64,000 bases of DNA. Origin: Doryteuthis pealeii. Lineage: Eukaryota > Mollusca > Cephalopoda > Myopsida > Loliginidae. The stretch covers positions 88,351,056-88,415,055 of the forward strand of contig CM042162.1 in the NCBI GenBank assembly GCA_023376005.1, in the 5' to 3' direction. Within the stretch, counting starts at the first letter, position 1, and each line of letters starts with the position of its first letter. The notes below the pieces were generated by a model. That model had not been told where the DNA came from. It was given only the letters and a program-made list of their open reading frames with translations, and made no database searches. This document shows, piece after piece, positions 30,200 through 40,480 of this stretch. The translations under genes and the position numbers were made by a program.

Positions 30200-30782
30200 C
30201 GGTCAAATTACTCTGTCGTAAAACCTGTTTGTGACTACTATATGAAACCTCAAGGGGGAACCGGAAAGACCCAGTCTGCCTTCCACGAAACCCGGCCGAA
30301 AAAAGACCGATTTTTTCTCCTCATCTGTTTCCCGTTCCGGGGGTGTTTTTATTTTTAAATCTATTTTCGGGGTCATTCGTTGGTCAAATTATTGGCACCC
30401 CTGCTTGGTGTTTACTCTTCCAAATTTTAACCTCTGTTTGTTCTTATTTCTTTTTCTTTTCTTTCTCCTTTCAATCCCCGTAGATCAAAATAATTACGCT
30501 ACAATTGTTTGGGATATTAGATTTTGAAAGACAGATGTATTTTAGACATAAGTAAGCAAATAAAAGAAGATTGTAACACCAAATAATTTATGAACATCAG
30601 TAACCAATATTAAAACTGGTTTGTGCTAGGATGGGTAAAAGGTTTTGTAATATTAACCAGACTAGCAAACAAAGGTAATTTTTGAATGATATTTACTTCG
30701 TTACTTATGACTTTCAAACAAAAACATCGCTGTCCATTATGTTTAATAAATCATTTTACAACCCCTATGGAATACGGACAAG
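30197..30782. other. No gene recognised
   Basis: Includes CAAGGGGGAACCGG and other GC-richer patches I cannot assign. Confidence 0.35.
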
Positions 30783-31072
30783 TACTGCCTACGTTCTGTT
30801 GAAAACTGAAAAGGTTGCTTTACTGCCTACGTTCTGTTGAAACTGAAAAGGTTCTGCTTTACTGCCTACGTTTCTGTTGAAACTGAAAAGGTTGCTGTTA
30901 CTGCCTAGTTCTGTGAACTGAAAAGGTTGCTTACTGGCCTACGTTTGAAACTGAAAGGTTGCTTTACTGCCTACGTTCTGTTGAAACTGAAAAGGTTGCT
31001 TTCTGCCTACGTTCTGTGAAACTGAAAAGGTTGCTTACTGCCTACGTTCTGTTGAAACTGAAAGGTTGCTTT
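30783..31072 (+). repeat. ~37-bp minisatellite, eight units
   Basis: Units with TACTGCCTACGTTCTG and GAAACTGAAAAGGTTGC start near 30,783, 30,821, 30,860, 30,899, 30,932, 30,965, 31,001 and 31,036. Unit lengths vary (33-39) mostly by single-base indels. Confidence 0.9.
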
Positions 31073-31170
31073 TTTAGAAATTTAAAATGGTTTCAGGTTT
31101 GTATTCTTAAGATGTCCCTCAGGTTTCTTGCTTGATAGTAATGGCGCGGATATGTTTAAGGCTGTTACAA

Positions 31171-31497
31171 TTAGAAGGATATGCTTGGGTTGTAAGTGTA
31201 CTTTGCATGTTGGGCAACTGGGACATTATTCCCTTTTACAGGTACGAATGGGTAATGTGGGTGAGCCCAATACGCAATCTGGCGAGTATTACGTCTTCTG
31301 TGACGTGGTATCCAGGTGAATATAATGTTATTATTTTTAGAGAGGGAGATTAGTTTCTTTAGGAGCTTCGTGATCAGAGGAGATGATTGTGCTAACAGGA
31401 CTGATTCAGAGTCTGTGCATATAATACATTTGGAAGCTTTGTGATTTGCTATGATATTCATAGCTAGATCAACTTTTTTTTCCTTGTTTGGATCCAT
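31171..31497 (-). pseudogene. LINE RNase H domain fragment
   Basis: A 108-residue frame with IICTDSESVLLAQ and, 30-odd residues later, NNNIIFTWIPRHRR, matching the TDSxS and WIPxH landmarks of the RNase H domain found after the reverse transcriptase in I/Jockey-type LINEs. The Asp of TDS and the His of PxH are present. The region after PRH is altered, so the NExAD motif is not visible. Likely inactive debris. Confidence 0.6.
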
Positions 31498-31573
31498 TTG
31501 TATAGATGTGATAATGATCTGGAAACTTATTTTGTATTTGTTGAATTTTTATTGATATAAGGCATCAGGTAAA

Positions 31574-31821
31574 TGGTCACTCCTACTTATAGACTTGCCT
31601 ATAAACACGTGACCTGAGAAGGATTCTTATTGTCCAATCACTGGTACTGCTGCTGCTGCTTCTGCTGTATTAATAGAGACCACAATCTGAGCTTATTTCA
31701 TTGACATTTGGATTCCCTTGGACGACGGACTTACAGGAATACGTTAACACCGGATTCTTATTGGCTTGCTTACTTATTCATTACATCTGGAACGAAGGAT
31801 GGCTTGCCAGATACTTAACAG
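31574..31821 (-). mobile_element. Diverged LTR-like copy
   Basis: The reverse complement of the 17.4 kb solo LTR, sharing TTGTCCAATCACTGG, GCTGCTGCTGCTTCTGC, CATTGACATTTGGAT and CCAGATACTTAACA. The other end is poorly defined and no target duplication was found. Confidence 0.6.
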
Positions 31822-32355
31822 TTTTTTAATGAATTTCTCTTGGTAAGTAATAAGGGCGTTGGTTTTGTTTTTATGTATTTAGTCAGTTTCTAAGTTTTAA
31901 GTTGGTTGCTTTATGGTCCATGGTGCCGTGTTGGAGAGTATGGTATGGTGTACTATTTTTGAGTTGATTTTGATTTCGTTGAGGAGATCACTTATTCTTA
32001 AGTTAAAGGGTCTGATTTTTTAAAGTTATTTTGGATCAAGTCTTTGTATTTTGTTTTGGTGGTGAAGTCATCAGCATGGTTTGGGGGGCAGGAGATGAGT
32101 TTGATGTAGTATTGTAGTGCTAATGTTTGTCTTCTTAAATAGAGAGGGGTTCATTTGTTTCTGTGTACAGACATTCCTTTGGAGAAGTAGTAAAGATAAG
32201 GTAGTGTAAAGAAAAAAAACAGAAGAAACCAAGAACAAGAAGTAAAATCAACCCCAAGAAGAAGCCTAGATACAAGTCAGCCCAGACAAGATGGCGGCTA
32301 GACACGTTCGACGAAGAAGAAACAGTAAGCAACACGTAGAAGTTACCTAGAATTT
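31822..32355. other. Unclassified; GAAG-rich part at 32,180-32,340
   Basis: The purine-rich segment resembles, in composition only, the ends of the LTR-like elements at 20.2 and 26.2 kb. Contains CAAGATGGCGGC but no sustained frame. Confidence 0.3.
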
Positions 32356-32357
32356 AT

Positions 32358-32374
32358 CTCTCTCTCTCTCTCCG

Positions 32375-32420
<46 letters not shown>
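32358..32420. repeat. (CT)n microsatellite
   Basis: CT run. Confidence 0.95.
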
Positions 32421-32423
<3 letters not shown>

Positions 32424-32705
32424 AACCCGTCCTTCGGGTCGGAGGTCTGGTATGCTTCGGCCACGGGATCGGTGGTGTTGAATTATAGCGTCGATCCAAG
32501 GGGGCTCCCCGCCATGCAATACTTGCCCCCTCGATTTAAAGGGGCAGGGCTAGGTTTTTTGCCCAGCGCCTGAGGCGCCCCCTTGAGGGGGAATCCCGAC
32601 GGGATCGACGCAATTTTTCCACCTGCCAACCATGAGTTTCGGCTTGTAGGTGGTCCCACCGTAAATGTGGCCCTTTGTTCCTGACCTGGTACAGAGTGGG
32701 ATAAG
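32421..32705 (+). mobile_element. Repeat G, uninterrupted copy
   Basis: GGTATGCTTCGGCCACGGG, GCGTCGATCC, GGGGAATCCCGACGGG, ATGAGTTTCGGCTTGTAGG and GTACAGAGTGGG. Lies exactly between two CT tracts. Origin unknown; rich in short inverted repeats. Confidence 0.6.
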
Positions 32706-32711
32706 AGGTAA

Positions 32712-32783
32712 ATCTCTCTCTCTCTCTCTCTCTCTCTCCACTCTCTCTCTCTCTCTCTCTCTCCTCTCACTCTCTCTCTCTCC
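32712..32783. repeat. (CT)n microsatellite
   Basis: CT run with three interruptions. Confidence 0.95.
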
Positions 32784-33035
32784 AGTAGATGTTGAGTTGG
32801 GGATAATTAATATTTGGGATCATCAATTTCTCTGTATACCCACAATGCAATGCCCATGCAGATGCACAGGTTTATGCAAGAATTATTCTAAATCCCCAGC
32901 AGAGCTCAATGTAAGTTAATCAATGAATTGATTACGTACAGAGCAATATTTACGCTTTCAATAAGAATGAGAAACTCAAGAAACCCTCATTTGGCTGATA
33001 TAAATTTATTTCAGATGGTAATTCCATTATATATA
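32784..33035 (-). repeat. Dispersed repeat F, flanking the Helitron
   Basis: Reverse complement of 5,655-5,910, including GAGCTCAATGTAAG and AGAGCAATATTTACG. It borders a (CT)n tract on one side and the Helitron on the other, as at 5.7 kb. Confidence 0.7.
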
Positions 33036-33647
33036 CTAGCAAATATATGCACCCTCCGGGTGCAAGTATTTAATGTAATAAAATATCATATTAAATTAGA
33101 AAGGCAAATGAAACTAAATAAAAATGCAGATAGAAAATATTTGAAACAGAGGGGGGTATGATAAAAAATAGAACAACTGAAACTTACTCTTCCACCAATC
33201 CCGTCTTTCATTGACAAATTTTCCTAATTTAACTATTTAGTTAAAAGGAAATAAAGAATAAAATTGCAGTTTATTTCTTCTTGTTAATGAATTTCATTTA
33301 AGATTTATTGAAGAGATTTTTGCTCATATTCATTAATGTAAATCAAACAATTAGAAATCCATAATACTAGCACATATTTATTAAAATCAAATTATAATAT
33401 CAATATGTAAATTAGCCTTCCCATTCAAACAGTAAACCCGCTATTTTGTTGTATATATAAATACAATTGCATTTTATTAATATGCAAATAAGTCCAACAC
33501 GTTAAAAATACTATTTTGATTAGTAATTAAGGTTTTAAATAAAAATAAATCATGGAGAATGTGAATGTAAATAACTAAGGGAATTGTGACTTGAGTAGTG
33601 AATGTTTCGGTTACAGACAACAAATAAACAATCTCCATTATAATAAG

Positions 33648-33648
<1 letters not shown>
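33036..33648 (-). mobile_element. Non-autonomous Helitron (copy 4)
   Basis: 613 bp. Minus strand starts TCTTATTATAATGGAG after A and ends with a perfect GCACCC-GGA-GGGTGC hairpin and CTAG before T. Confidence 0.85.
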
Positions 33649-33681
<33 letters not shown>

Positions 33682-33697
33682 TAGGTCCCCGCCTCTC

Positions 33698-33729
<32 letters not shown>

Positions 33730-33755
33730 CTTTCTCTCTCCTCTCTCTCTTTCCA
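33649..33755. repeat. (TA)n then (CT)n microsatellites
   Basis: TA to about 33,682, then CT-rich to about 33,750. Confidence 0.9.
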
Positions 33756-34099
33756 TATACCACGAAAAATGACTCTCTCTATTATATAGCAGAGAATGTT
33801 AAGAGGTATATACGGCTATACAAAAGTTAGTCTCAATACATTTGATAAAGCGATGTAAAAGAAATAGAAATAATCATAAAGAATTATTGGGTTTGTACTT
33901 ATAAAGGTCAACCTCACTCACATGAGAACTGGGTTCATTTAAGTTCAAATCAAAACTTCCCGACAATGATCATTTTATTAAACAAAAAAATGTGAAAAAG
34001 GTCAAAAGGTTAATTTTTGAGTCTAAACAAAACCCGTTTAAAAAGTCAGAGGTCAGTCAGTATGAATTGATTGAAATTCACAGCTAAAATTAACTTAGT
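33756..34099. other. No gene recognised
   Basis: AT-rich, unclassified. The last part resembles the sequence after the SINE-A copy at 40.25 kb (GACCTCTGACTTTTTAAACGG in reverse). Confidence 0.4.
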
Positions 34100-34615
34100 G
34101 AAATTGATCACTAATTAGGACTGAGCCTATTCTAGCTGTGAACACCCCGAGCGGTGTTTAACAAAGATTTGAATTCAGAAATTTAATTCTCCTAGACTGT
34201 GTTGCCTAAAACTGTTGTGGTTTTAAGGGTCCAAATAAGACAAAACGACGGTAACAAATGTAGGAAAATGTATTAACAAAAGAGTAGACAATTACAGTAC
34301 AGAGAAGTGGGAATTACGTCCGACAATAGAGTTATGAGCTGACTCGTATTGGCTTACTCTCAAGCCATAATTGTCCCTGTTACTTATAGTAACAGTCGGC
34401 GCATTCCATTAGTCTATAGGGTATATCACCTATAACACTAACCAAGGTTAAAGAGATCAATCTACCTTACTATTTACCCATAGCTGGAGGGAGATTAGTT
34501 TGATTCATACCTTTGCCAAGGGTATTAGTGCTATGAGAACTGTAGCTTCGTCCAGAATTTGAACTCAGATCGACGAGTCCAATTTCTAAGCCTCTAACCA
34601 TTACACCACGCACCC
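34100..34615 (-). mobile_element. SINE-A with an internal insertion
   Basis: Tail (GATCACTAATTAGGACTGAGC) on the left, B box (minus-strand GAGTTCAAATTC) near 34,560, and A-box-like GTGTAATGGTTAGAG near 34,595. Broken between 34,213 and 34,437. Confidence 0.7.
34213..34437. mobile_element. Possible solo LTR inside SINE-A
   Basis: 225 bp from TGTTGTGG to CTATAACA. The right flank is CTAAC; the left flank is AAAAC, so the target duplication is imperfect. The TG...CA ends and clean interruption are the only support. Confidence 0.35.
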
Positions 34616-34899
34616 CCAACTTGTGTGACACTAGGCCATAACACAATAATATAGTATTATCAAGTGTCTTACCAATCAAAGAAATATGGGATGGAGCCTT
34701 TGTCCCTCTTCCTCTGAGATATGCAACCCATGACCATAGTTTTAATTGGCCCTCCAATCAAATGTAGACCACGGGGGCGGCCATTGGTCAATGGTTTCTA
34801 TTGGCCGACCAATCAGATCCCTGTCTGGATTCCCATAAAAGAAGACGCCGAAAAGAGAAAAGACGGAGGGGAGGTTGGTTCCATAGCCAGAAGACCAAA
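34616..34899. other. No gene recognised
   Basis: Contains two similar GGCC(A/G)ACCAATCA-type segments (34,748 and 34,803). Otherwise unassigned. Confidence 0.35.
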
Positions 34900-35150
34900 G
34901 CTCTGGCCACTGGCTTTACCCGGCAATATCTTGAAATTGAGCCGCTAGCTAGGGAATCTACCCTCTTTTCGCTAGTGCTAGACCAGGGAAATTGTTTTAT
35001 CAGAGGTGGAGCCTACCGTCAGCTCTCCACTATGCTGCACAGATCAGATTACCCAATCTGTGTCACTCTTACGCTGAGTTGGCGGAGACTGGTATCGAAC
35101 CCGGAACCTTACGTTTTCTAGACAGGTGTTTTACCGACTAAGATTCTAAA
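34900..35150 (-). mobile_element. SINE-B
   Basis: Minus strand: TCTTAGTCGGTAAAACACC (A box) and GGTTCCGGGTTCGATACC (B box), then ACTCAGCGTAAGAGTG and the CTAGCACTAGCGAAAAG body. Confidence 0.7.
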
Positions 35151-35254
35151 CTTTAATTAAAGCAACTCAACAGCCTTTATCTTTAATGCTGTCGCCTGTC
35201 AACTCGTGTTCTAGTAAGACCATTCTCTGTTTTATTTTGTTTTTATTTTTATTA

Positions 35255-35446
35255 TCATAGTTGAATGCCAGTAGCATTTGACACTGTATCCTTGTGTTTT
35301 CTCAGATGACTCACCAGGCCAGCCATGGAGAGACATACTCTTCCACATAAACTACATGTTGGAACTTCTCCACTTTGAATGTTACTGGACTGAAAATTAC
35401 CCTTCCTAATATCCCGCTTCAATTTTTGATGTTTAATTGGACTCAA
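35255..35446 (-). CDS. LINE C-terminal C2H2 finger, unit 1
   Basis: 63 residues: KHQKLKRDIRKGNFQ, then CSLCGRVCLSMAGLVSHLRKH, i.e. C-x2-C-x12-H-x3-H, then a short tail. This is a complete finger of the type ending RTE-like LINE proteins. It is a fragment without the polymerase region. Confidence 0.6.
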   Translation of the reverse strand: MSPIKHQKLKRDIRKGNFQSSNIQSGEVPTCSLCGRVCLSMAGLVSHLRKHKDTVSNATGIQL

Positions 35447-35572
35447 ATTCTTCCATAGACAGGTAGTCTTTTATTTTTATTTTTAATAATGGTCATGTTA
35501 AACACCCTACGTAATACGTATGTACCACTAGTATGCATAAAAGATAAATATTTTTTGTTTTTGTTTTTATTA

Positions 35573-35770
35573 TCATAGTTGGGTTCCAGTAGCATTTGAC
35601 ACTCTATTCTTGTGTTGACTCACCATGCCAGCCCTGGAGAGACACACTCTTCCACATAAACTACATGTTGGAACTTTTCCACTTTGAATGTTGCTGGGCT
35701 GGAAATTACACTTTCTAATAACCCGCTTCAATTTTTGATGTTTAATTCGGTTGGAATCAAATTCTTCCAT
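35573..35770 (-). pseudogene. LINE C-terminal finger, unit 2
   Basis: KHQKLKRVIRKCNFQ then CSLCGRVCLSRAGMVSQHK. A small deletion removes the last His spacing, so the finger is incomplete. Confidence 0.6.
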
Positions 35771-35889
35771 AGACAGGTAGTCTTTTATTTTTATTTTTAA
35801 TAATGGTCATGTTAAACGCCCTACGTAATACGAGTATTTACCACTAGTATGCATAATAGATAAATACTATTTTTTTTGTTTTTGTTATT

Positions 35890-36085
35890 ATTATCATAGT
35901 TGGGTTCCAGTAACATTTGACACTTTATCCTTCTTTCTTCTCAGATGACTCACCAGGCCAGCCCTGGAGAGACCTACTCTTCCACATACTGCATGTTGGA
36001 ACTTCTCCACTTTGAATGTTACTGGGCTGAAAATTACCCTTCCTAATAGCCCGCTTAATTTTTGATGTTTAATTGGACCTCAAAT
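35890..36085 (-). pseudogene. LINE C-terminal finger, unit 3
   Basis: Same module, frameshifted. CTTCTCAGATGACTCACC and CCAGCCCTGGAGAGACC are conserved with units 1 and 2, but the CSLC segment is disrupted. Confidence 0.5.
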
Positions 36086-36180
36086 TCTTCCATAGACAGG
36101 TAGTCTTTATTTTTATTTTAATAATGGTCATGTTAAAATCCCTACGTAATACGGGTATGTACCACTAGTATGTATAATAG

Positions 36181-36698
36181 ATAATATTAACCGCAGAATT
36201 AACATTTGACAGCGACATAAACGATTATCGTTGTCCAAGAATAATTACCAGCTTTACAAAGAGATTAGTTCTCGTTATTGATGAATGTAGATAAGGAAAA
36301 TTGAAAATCCGACTGAAAAACTTTCCATAAAATTGCATAAATTTCCGAAACTTATCTAATTATATTCTGCGTTCTTTTCCGTAGTTCATTTATTCTTTAT
36401 CTAAATTGCCTTCGACTTTGTCTATTTGGATACAAACACTTGTTTTAGATTTCATTTGTAGATAAGCGACAACTCAATTTCAACATAGAGAATCTCCATG
36501 GTTCTTTGTTGGACGTAAATGAAGATCACAAAATGGAATTATTTAAAAAAATAAAATAACTATATCTAAATCAACACTACATTCAATTATGTTAACATGC
36601 AATTTGACATTTTTATGTGAACCTAAGTACATTAAATTGAGAGGGAGTAGAATGAATAAGACAGTCATTAAGATATGGGATTCCGTTGTGGGTATATA
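36181..36698. other. No gene recognised
   Basis: Unique-looking AT-rich DNA before the satellite. Confidence 0.4.
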
Positions 36699-37975
36699 CT
36701 CAACCCGTTCGTCACGGACAGTATGTAACACAAGTCGCCAGTGAGGATCGAACTCGTATTCAGTTTGTAATAGATCTGCGGGAGTAGTTTGCTATTATAC
36801 AAAAATGTTCTTTTTTACTCAATCCGTTCGCCACGGGCAGGATGTAACACAAAGTCGCCAGTGAGGATCGAACTCGGTATTCAGTTGTAATAGATCTGCG
36901 GAGTAGTTTGCTATATAACACAAAATGTCTTTTTTACTCAACCCGTTCGCCACGGGCAGGATGTAAACAAAGTCGCCAGTGAGGATCGAACTCGGTATTC
37001 AGTTGTAATAGATCTGCGGGAGTAGTTTGCTATTATAACACAAATGTCTTTTTACTCAACCCGTTCGCCACGGGCAGGATGTAACAAAAGTCGCCAGTGA
37101 GGACCGAACTCGGTATCAGTTGTAATAGATCTGCGGGAGTAGTTTGCTATTATAACACAAAATGTCTTTTTTTACTCAACCCGTTCGCCACGGACAGGAT
37201 GTAACACAAAGTCGCTAGTGCGGGGCACCCAGTGAGGATCGAACTCGGTATTCAGTTGTAATAGATCTGCGGGAGTAGTTTGCTATTATAACACAAAAAG
37301 TCTTTTTTTACTCAACCCGTTCGCCACGGACAGATGTAACACAAAGTCGCTAGTGCGGGGCACCCAGTAAGGATCGAACTCGGTATTCAGTTGTAATAGA
37401 TCTGCGGGAGTAGTTTGCTATTATAACACAAAATGTCTTTTTTACTCAACCCGTTCCCACGGGCAGGATGTAACACAAAGTCGCTAATGTGGGGCACCCA
37501 GTGAGGATCGAACTCGGTATTCAGTTGTAATAGATCTGCGGGAGTAGTTTGCTATTATAACACAAAATGTCTTTTTTACTCAACCGTTCGCCACGGGCAG
37601 GATGTAACACAAAGTCGCTAGTGTGGGGCACCCAGTGAGGATCGAACTCGGTATTCAGTTGTAATAGATCTGCGATAGTAGTTTGTTTTACTATTATAAC
37701 ACGACAAAATGTATTTTTTATTCAACCCGTTGCCATGGGTAGGATGTAACACGAAGTTGCAAGTGTGTGGCACCCAGTGAGGATCGAACACGCTATTCAG
37801 TAGTAAGAGATCTGCGAGACTAGTTTGCTAACCATTATACCACGATAAAATGTCTTTTGTACTCAAACCGTTCGCCACGGGTAGGATGTGTCACAAAGTT
37901 GCAAGTATGGGGCATCCAGCGAGGATCGAACTCGCTATTCAGTAGTAATAGATCTGCGTGACTAGTTTGCTAGTT
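36699..37975 (-). repeat. Satellite of tRNA-like units, ten copies
   Basis: Units start near 36,699, 36,818, 36,937, 37,055, 37,175, 37,311, 37,445, 37,579, 37,721 and 37,862. The first five are 118-120 bp or so, later ones 134-142 bp. On the minus strand each has a B box GAGTTCGATCC. Units 9 and 10 also keep an A-box-like GGTATAATGGTTAGCAAAC, which is deleted down to TTATAATAGCAAAC in units 1-8. Confidence 0.9.
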
Positions 37976-38029
37976 AGACCTTTATCCATATTACATAACA
38001 CTCCAATTCGTTTACATGTAATTTGATAT

Positions 38030-38082
38030 TATATGGAAAGTAATGGCCTGCTATAAACAGACTATCAGTTATATGGAAATCA
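38030..38082 (+). pseudogene. RTE-type LINE fragment, left of SINE
   Basis: ACAGACTATCAGTTATATGG reads NRLSVIWK, the same RTE motif as at 13.96 kb. It ends at the SINE insertion point. Confidence 0.6.
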
Positions 38083-38388
38083 TAATCGGAAGCGCGTGGT
38101 GTAATAGTTAAACTCATGGGAAATGGACTTGTCGCCCCGAGTTCAAATCTTGGACGTGGTAATTGCATTTCACTTATCGCTAATACCCTTGGGAAAGGTA
38201 TGAATCCTACTATGAATGAAAGGTATGAATCCAGCTATGGATAAATAGTAGGACATACTGGGCTCTTTAACCTTGGTTTGGCAACCGGTCTAGGAGAAGG
38301 AAGACTCTTAATTCAAACCTGTTGAACTCCGTTTAAGTAATTGACCTTGTGTCGCATCATGCTCGTGTGGAGGGGTTGGTAAATATAC
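38083..38388 (+). mobile_element. SINE-A inserted in an RTE element, 12-bp duplication
   Basis: Flanked by ATATGGAAATCA at 38,071-38,082 and 38,389-38,400. Head GTGTAATAGTTAAACTC, B box GAGTTCAAATC, and the long-form tail as at 24.8 kb. It contains a small internal duplication of GAAAGGTATGAATCC. Confidence 0.85.
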
Positions 38389-38845
38389 ATATGGAAATCA
38401 GATCTCACTGACAAGTTAAAGCGATCATTCTTCCAACCCGCAGTTGTATCAGTGCTACTGTATGGCTGCACCACTTGGACCTAAACTAAGTGCCTGGAAA
38501 ATAAGCTAGATGGGAGCTGCACAAGAATGTTGAATGCGATATCAAACAAATTGTGGTAACAACACTCCACAAGAAAGTTGCTGTACGGCCACTTACCCCT
38601 ATCACACAACCCATCCCCGTAAGACGCACAAGACAGGCTGGCCACTGCTGGAGAACAAAGATGAACTCATAATCAACGTCCTCCTATGGAAACCAGCACA
38701 TGGACATGCCAGTGCGAACCCTTCAGCAAAGATTTACATTGATCAGCACTGCTTGGATACTGGATGCTGTGCAAAGGACTCCTGAAGACAATGAATGATA
38801 AGAACAGTTGGGGAGTGATTGTCATGGATATTCAAATATGATATT
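38389..38845 (+). pseudogene. RTE-type LINE 3' end, right of SINE
   Basis: Broken frames read WKSDLTDKLK, VSVLLYGCTTWT, KLDGSCTRMLNAI and NVLLWKPAHGHA. It retains the KLDG...RML segment that the 13.9 kb copy has lost. Stops and indels throughout. Confidence 0.7.
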
Positions 38846-39202
38846 TGATTGTAGGTATTTACCAAATCCGTTCGCTTTGGGCAAGACGTTTTTTAAGATG
38901 CTGGTCTGACTTCGTGTCTTTAAGATGTTGGTTCCAAAAGGCTGTCATTTATTTCATAGAGACAACCAAGGCATATTTACTTATTACATTTTTATTCAGA
39001 ATTAAACTGAGCCTTCTTTCCGACAGTCTGTGTAAGCGAAAAGAAGGTTACACAAAGGTTATTTCATATTAATCATCTAACACTCCTCCGATTTTGAATT
39101 TCAATGACTTTGAATTCAAAATTTAACTCTATACTAACCGCCCTAAAAACAACGGAGTATTTAAATATATTATAGACATTGTAAGATGGTCATTATTTAT
39201 GA
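38846..39202. other. No gene recognised
   Basis: Unclassified. Confidence 0.35.
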
Positions 39203-39261
39203 CTAGCGAGACCTGTGGATATACCACAGTATGATAAATTAATTATTACAATGTTTGAAAA

Positions 39262-39315
<54 letters not shown>

Positions 39316-39952
39316 TTAAGCTCTGCGAAATAGTTCAGTATGTAAAGAGTATACTAATCTTGGCTAGTAGGTGCTCTGGTTATACCACAGTATGATAATT
39401 TTATTATTACAACGTTTGATATATTCAGTTAAGAGCTCTTGCGAAATAGTTCAGTATGTAAAGAGTATACTAATCTTGAGTAGTATGTGCTCTGAATATA
39501 CCACAGTGTGATAATTTAATTATTACAACGTTAGATATGTTTACTAAAGAGCTATTGCTAAATAGTTCAATATGTAAAAAATATAATAATCATGATTTAA
39601 CTCTCACTCACTTTTTTTTCTTTCTTGCATTCTTTTTATCTTTTCATTATGTTCGATTGAAACAGATTAATGTTTTTGCTACCCCTCCCTCTTTCTTTTC
39701 CCTAGACTCTTTCTTTTCCCTAGACTCTTTCTTTCTTATAATATTTTTATGTGTAGCATCTCCCCTTTCTTCCCTTTCTTTCTTTATAATAAAAATGTAA
39801 TGATCCAAGAAAGAAAGAAAAAAGTTAGTGAAGGTTAAATCATGATTATTATATCTTTTACATACTGAACTATTTCGCAATAGCTCTTCAGTAAACATAT
39901 CAAACGTTGTAATAACTAAATTATCATACTGTGGTATATCTACAGGTAAATA
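39203..39952 (+). mobile_element. Repeat T with long inverted ends
   Basis: Left end ACCTGTGGATATACCACAG. The right end, read on the minus strand, is ACCTGTAGATATACCACAG. The inverted match extends about 125 bp (TATGATAAxTTA, TACAACGTTTGATATG, AATAGTTCAGTATGTAAA). The left end unit is present about three times in direct tandem, the first split by a (TA)n run at 39,265-39,314. Interior pyrimidine-rich with TTATGTTCGATTGAAACAG. No transposase frame. Confidence 0.65.
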
Positions 39953-39959
39953 TTGGGAG

Positions 39960-40245
39960 GTACGTGGTGTAATTGTTAGAGTCGTAGGAAATTGACTCAT
40001 TGACCCGAGTTCAAATTTTGGACGAAGCTACAGTTCCCATAGTACTAATACCCTTTGGAAAGGTATGAATCCAACTATTCTTCTTCCAGCTATGAGTAAA
40101 TTGTAGGACATACAGGACTCTTTAACCATGGTTAGGCAACCTGTCTAGGAGAAGAACAAATCTGAATTCAGATCTGTTAAATCCGCTTGGAGTGGCCACT
40201 ACTTGAATAGGCTCAGTCCTAATTAGTGATCTATTTCACTAAATT
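39960..40245 (+). mobile_element. SINE-A, short-tail form
   Basis: GTGGTGTAATTGTTAGAGTC, B box GAGTTCAAATTTTGG, GGTATGAATCC, CTCTTTAACCATGG, ending GTCCTAATTAGTGATC. Confidence 0.8.
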
Positions 40246-40339
40246 AATTTTAGCTGTAAATTTCATATCAATTTGTACTGACTGACCTCTGACTTTTTAA
40301 ACGGATTTTTTAGCCTCAAAATTAACTTCAGATTTTTCA

Positions 40340-40480
40340 ATAGTAGGGCAGACTAGGCTCTTTAAACTTGGTTAGGCGACCAGTCTAGGGGAAGGAAAAC
40401 TCTGAATTCAGCTGTTAAATCTGCTTGAAGTGGCCACTCCTAGAATAGGCTATGTCCTAGTTAGTGATCTATTTCACTGA
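40340..40480 (+). mobile_element. SINE-A tail, extra copy
   Basis: AATAGTAGGGCAGACTAGGC to TTAGTGATCTATTTCAC, without the head, about 100 bp downstream of the full copy. Confidence 0.65.

Larger units (their letters stand above)
35225..36180 (-). repeat. Three tandem copies of a LINE 3' end
   Basis: About 314-323 bp period, marked by CCAGTAGCATTTGACAC (35,268, 35,586, 35,907) and TAGTCTTT...ATGGTCATGTTAAA (35,464, 35,778, 36,101). Each unit holds a zinc-finger-coding end and a 3' untranslated part. Confidence 0.9.

Noticed and set aside
36699..37975. CRISPR-like array of regular repeats
   Set aside because: There are no unique spacers; whole units are repeated, with tRNA-like boxes, in an animal genome.
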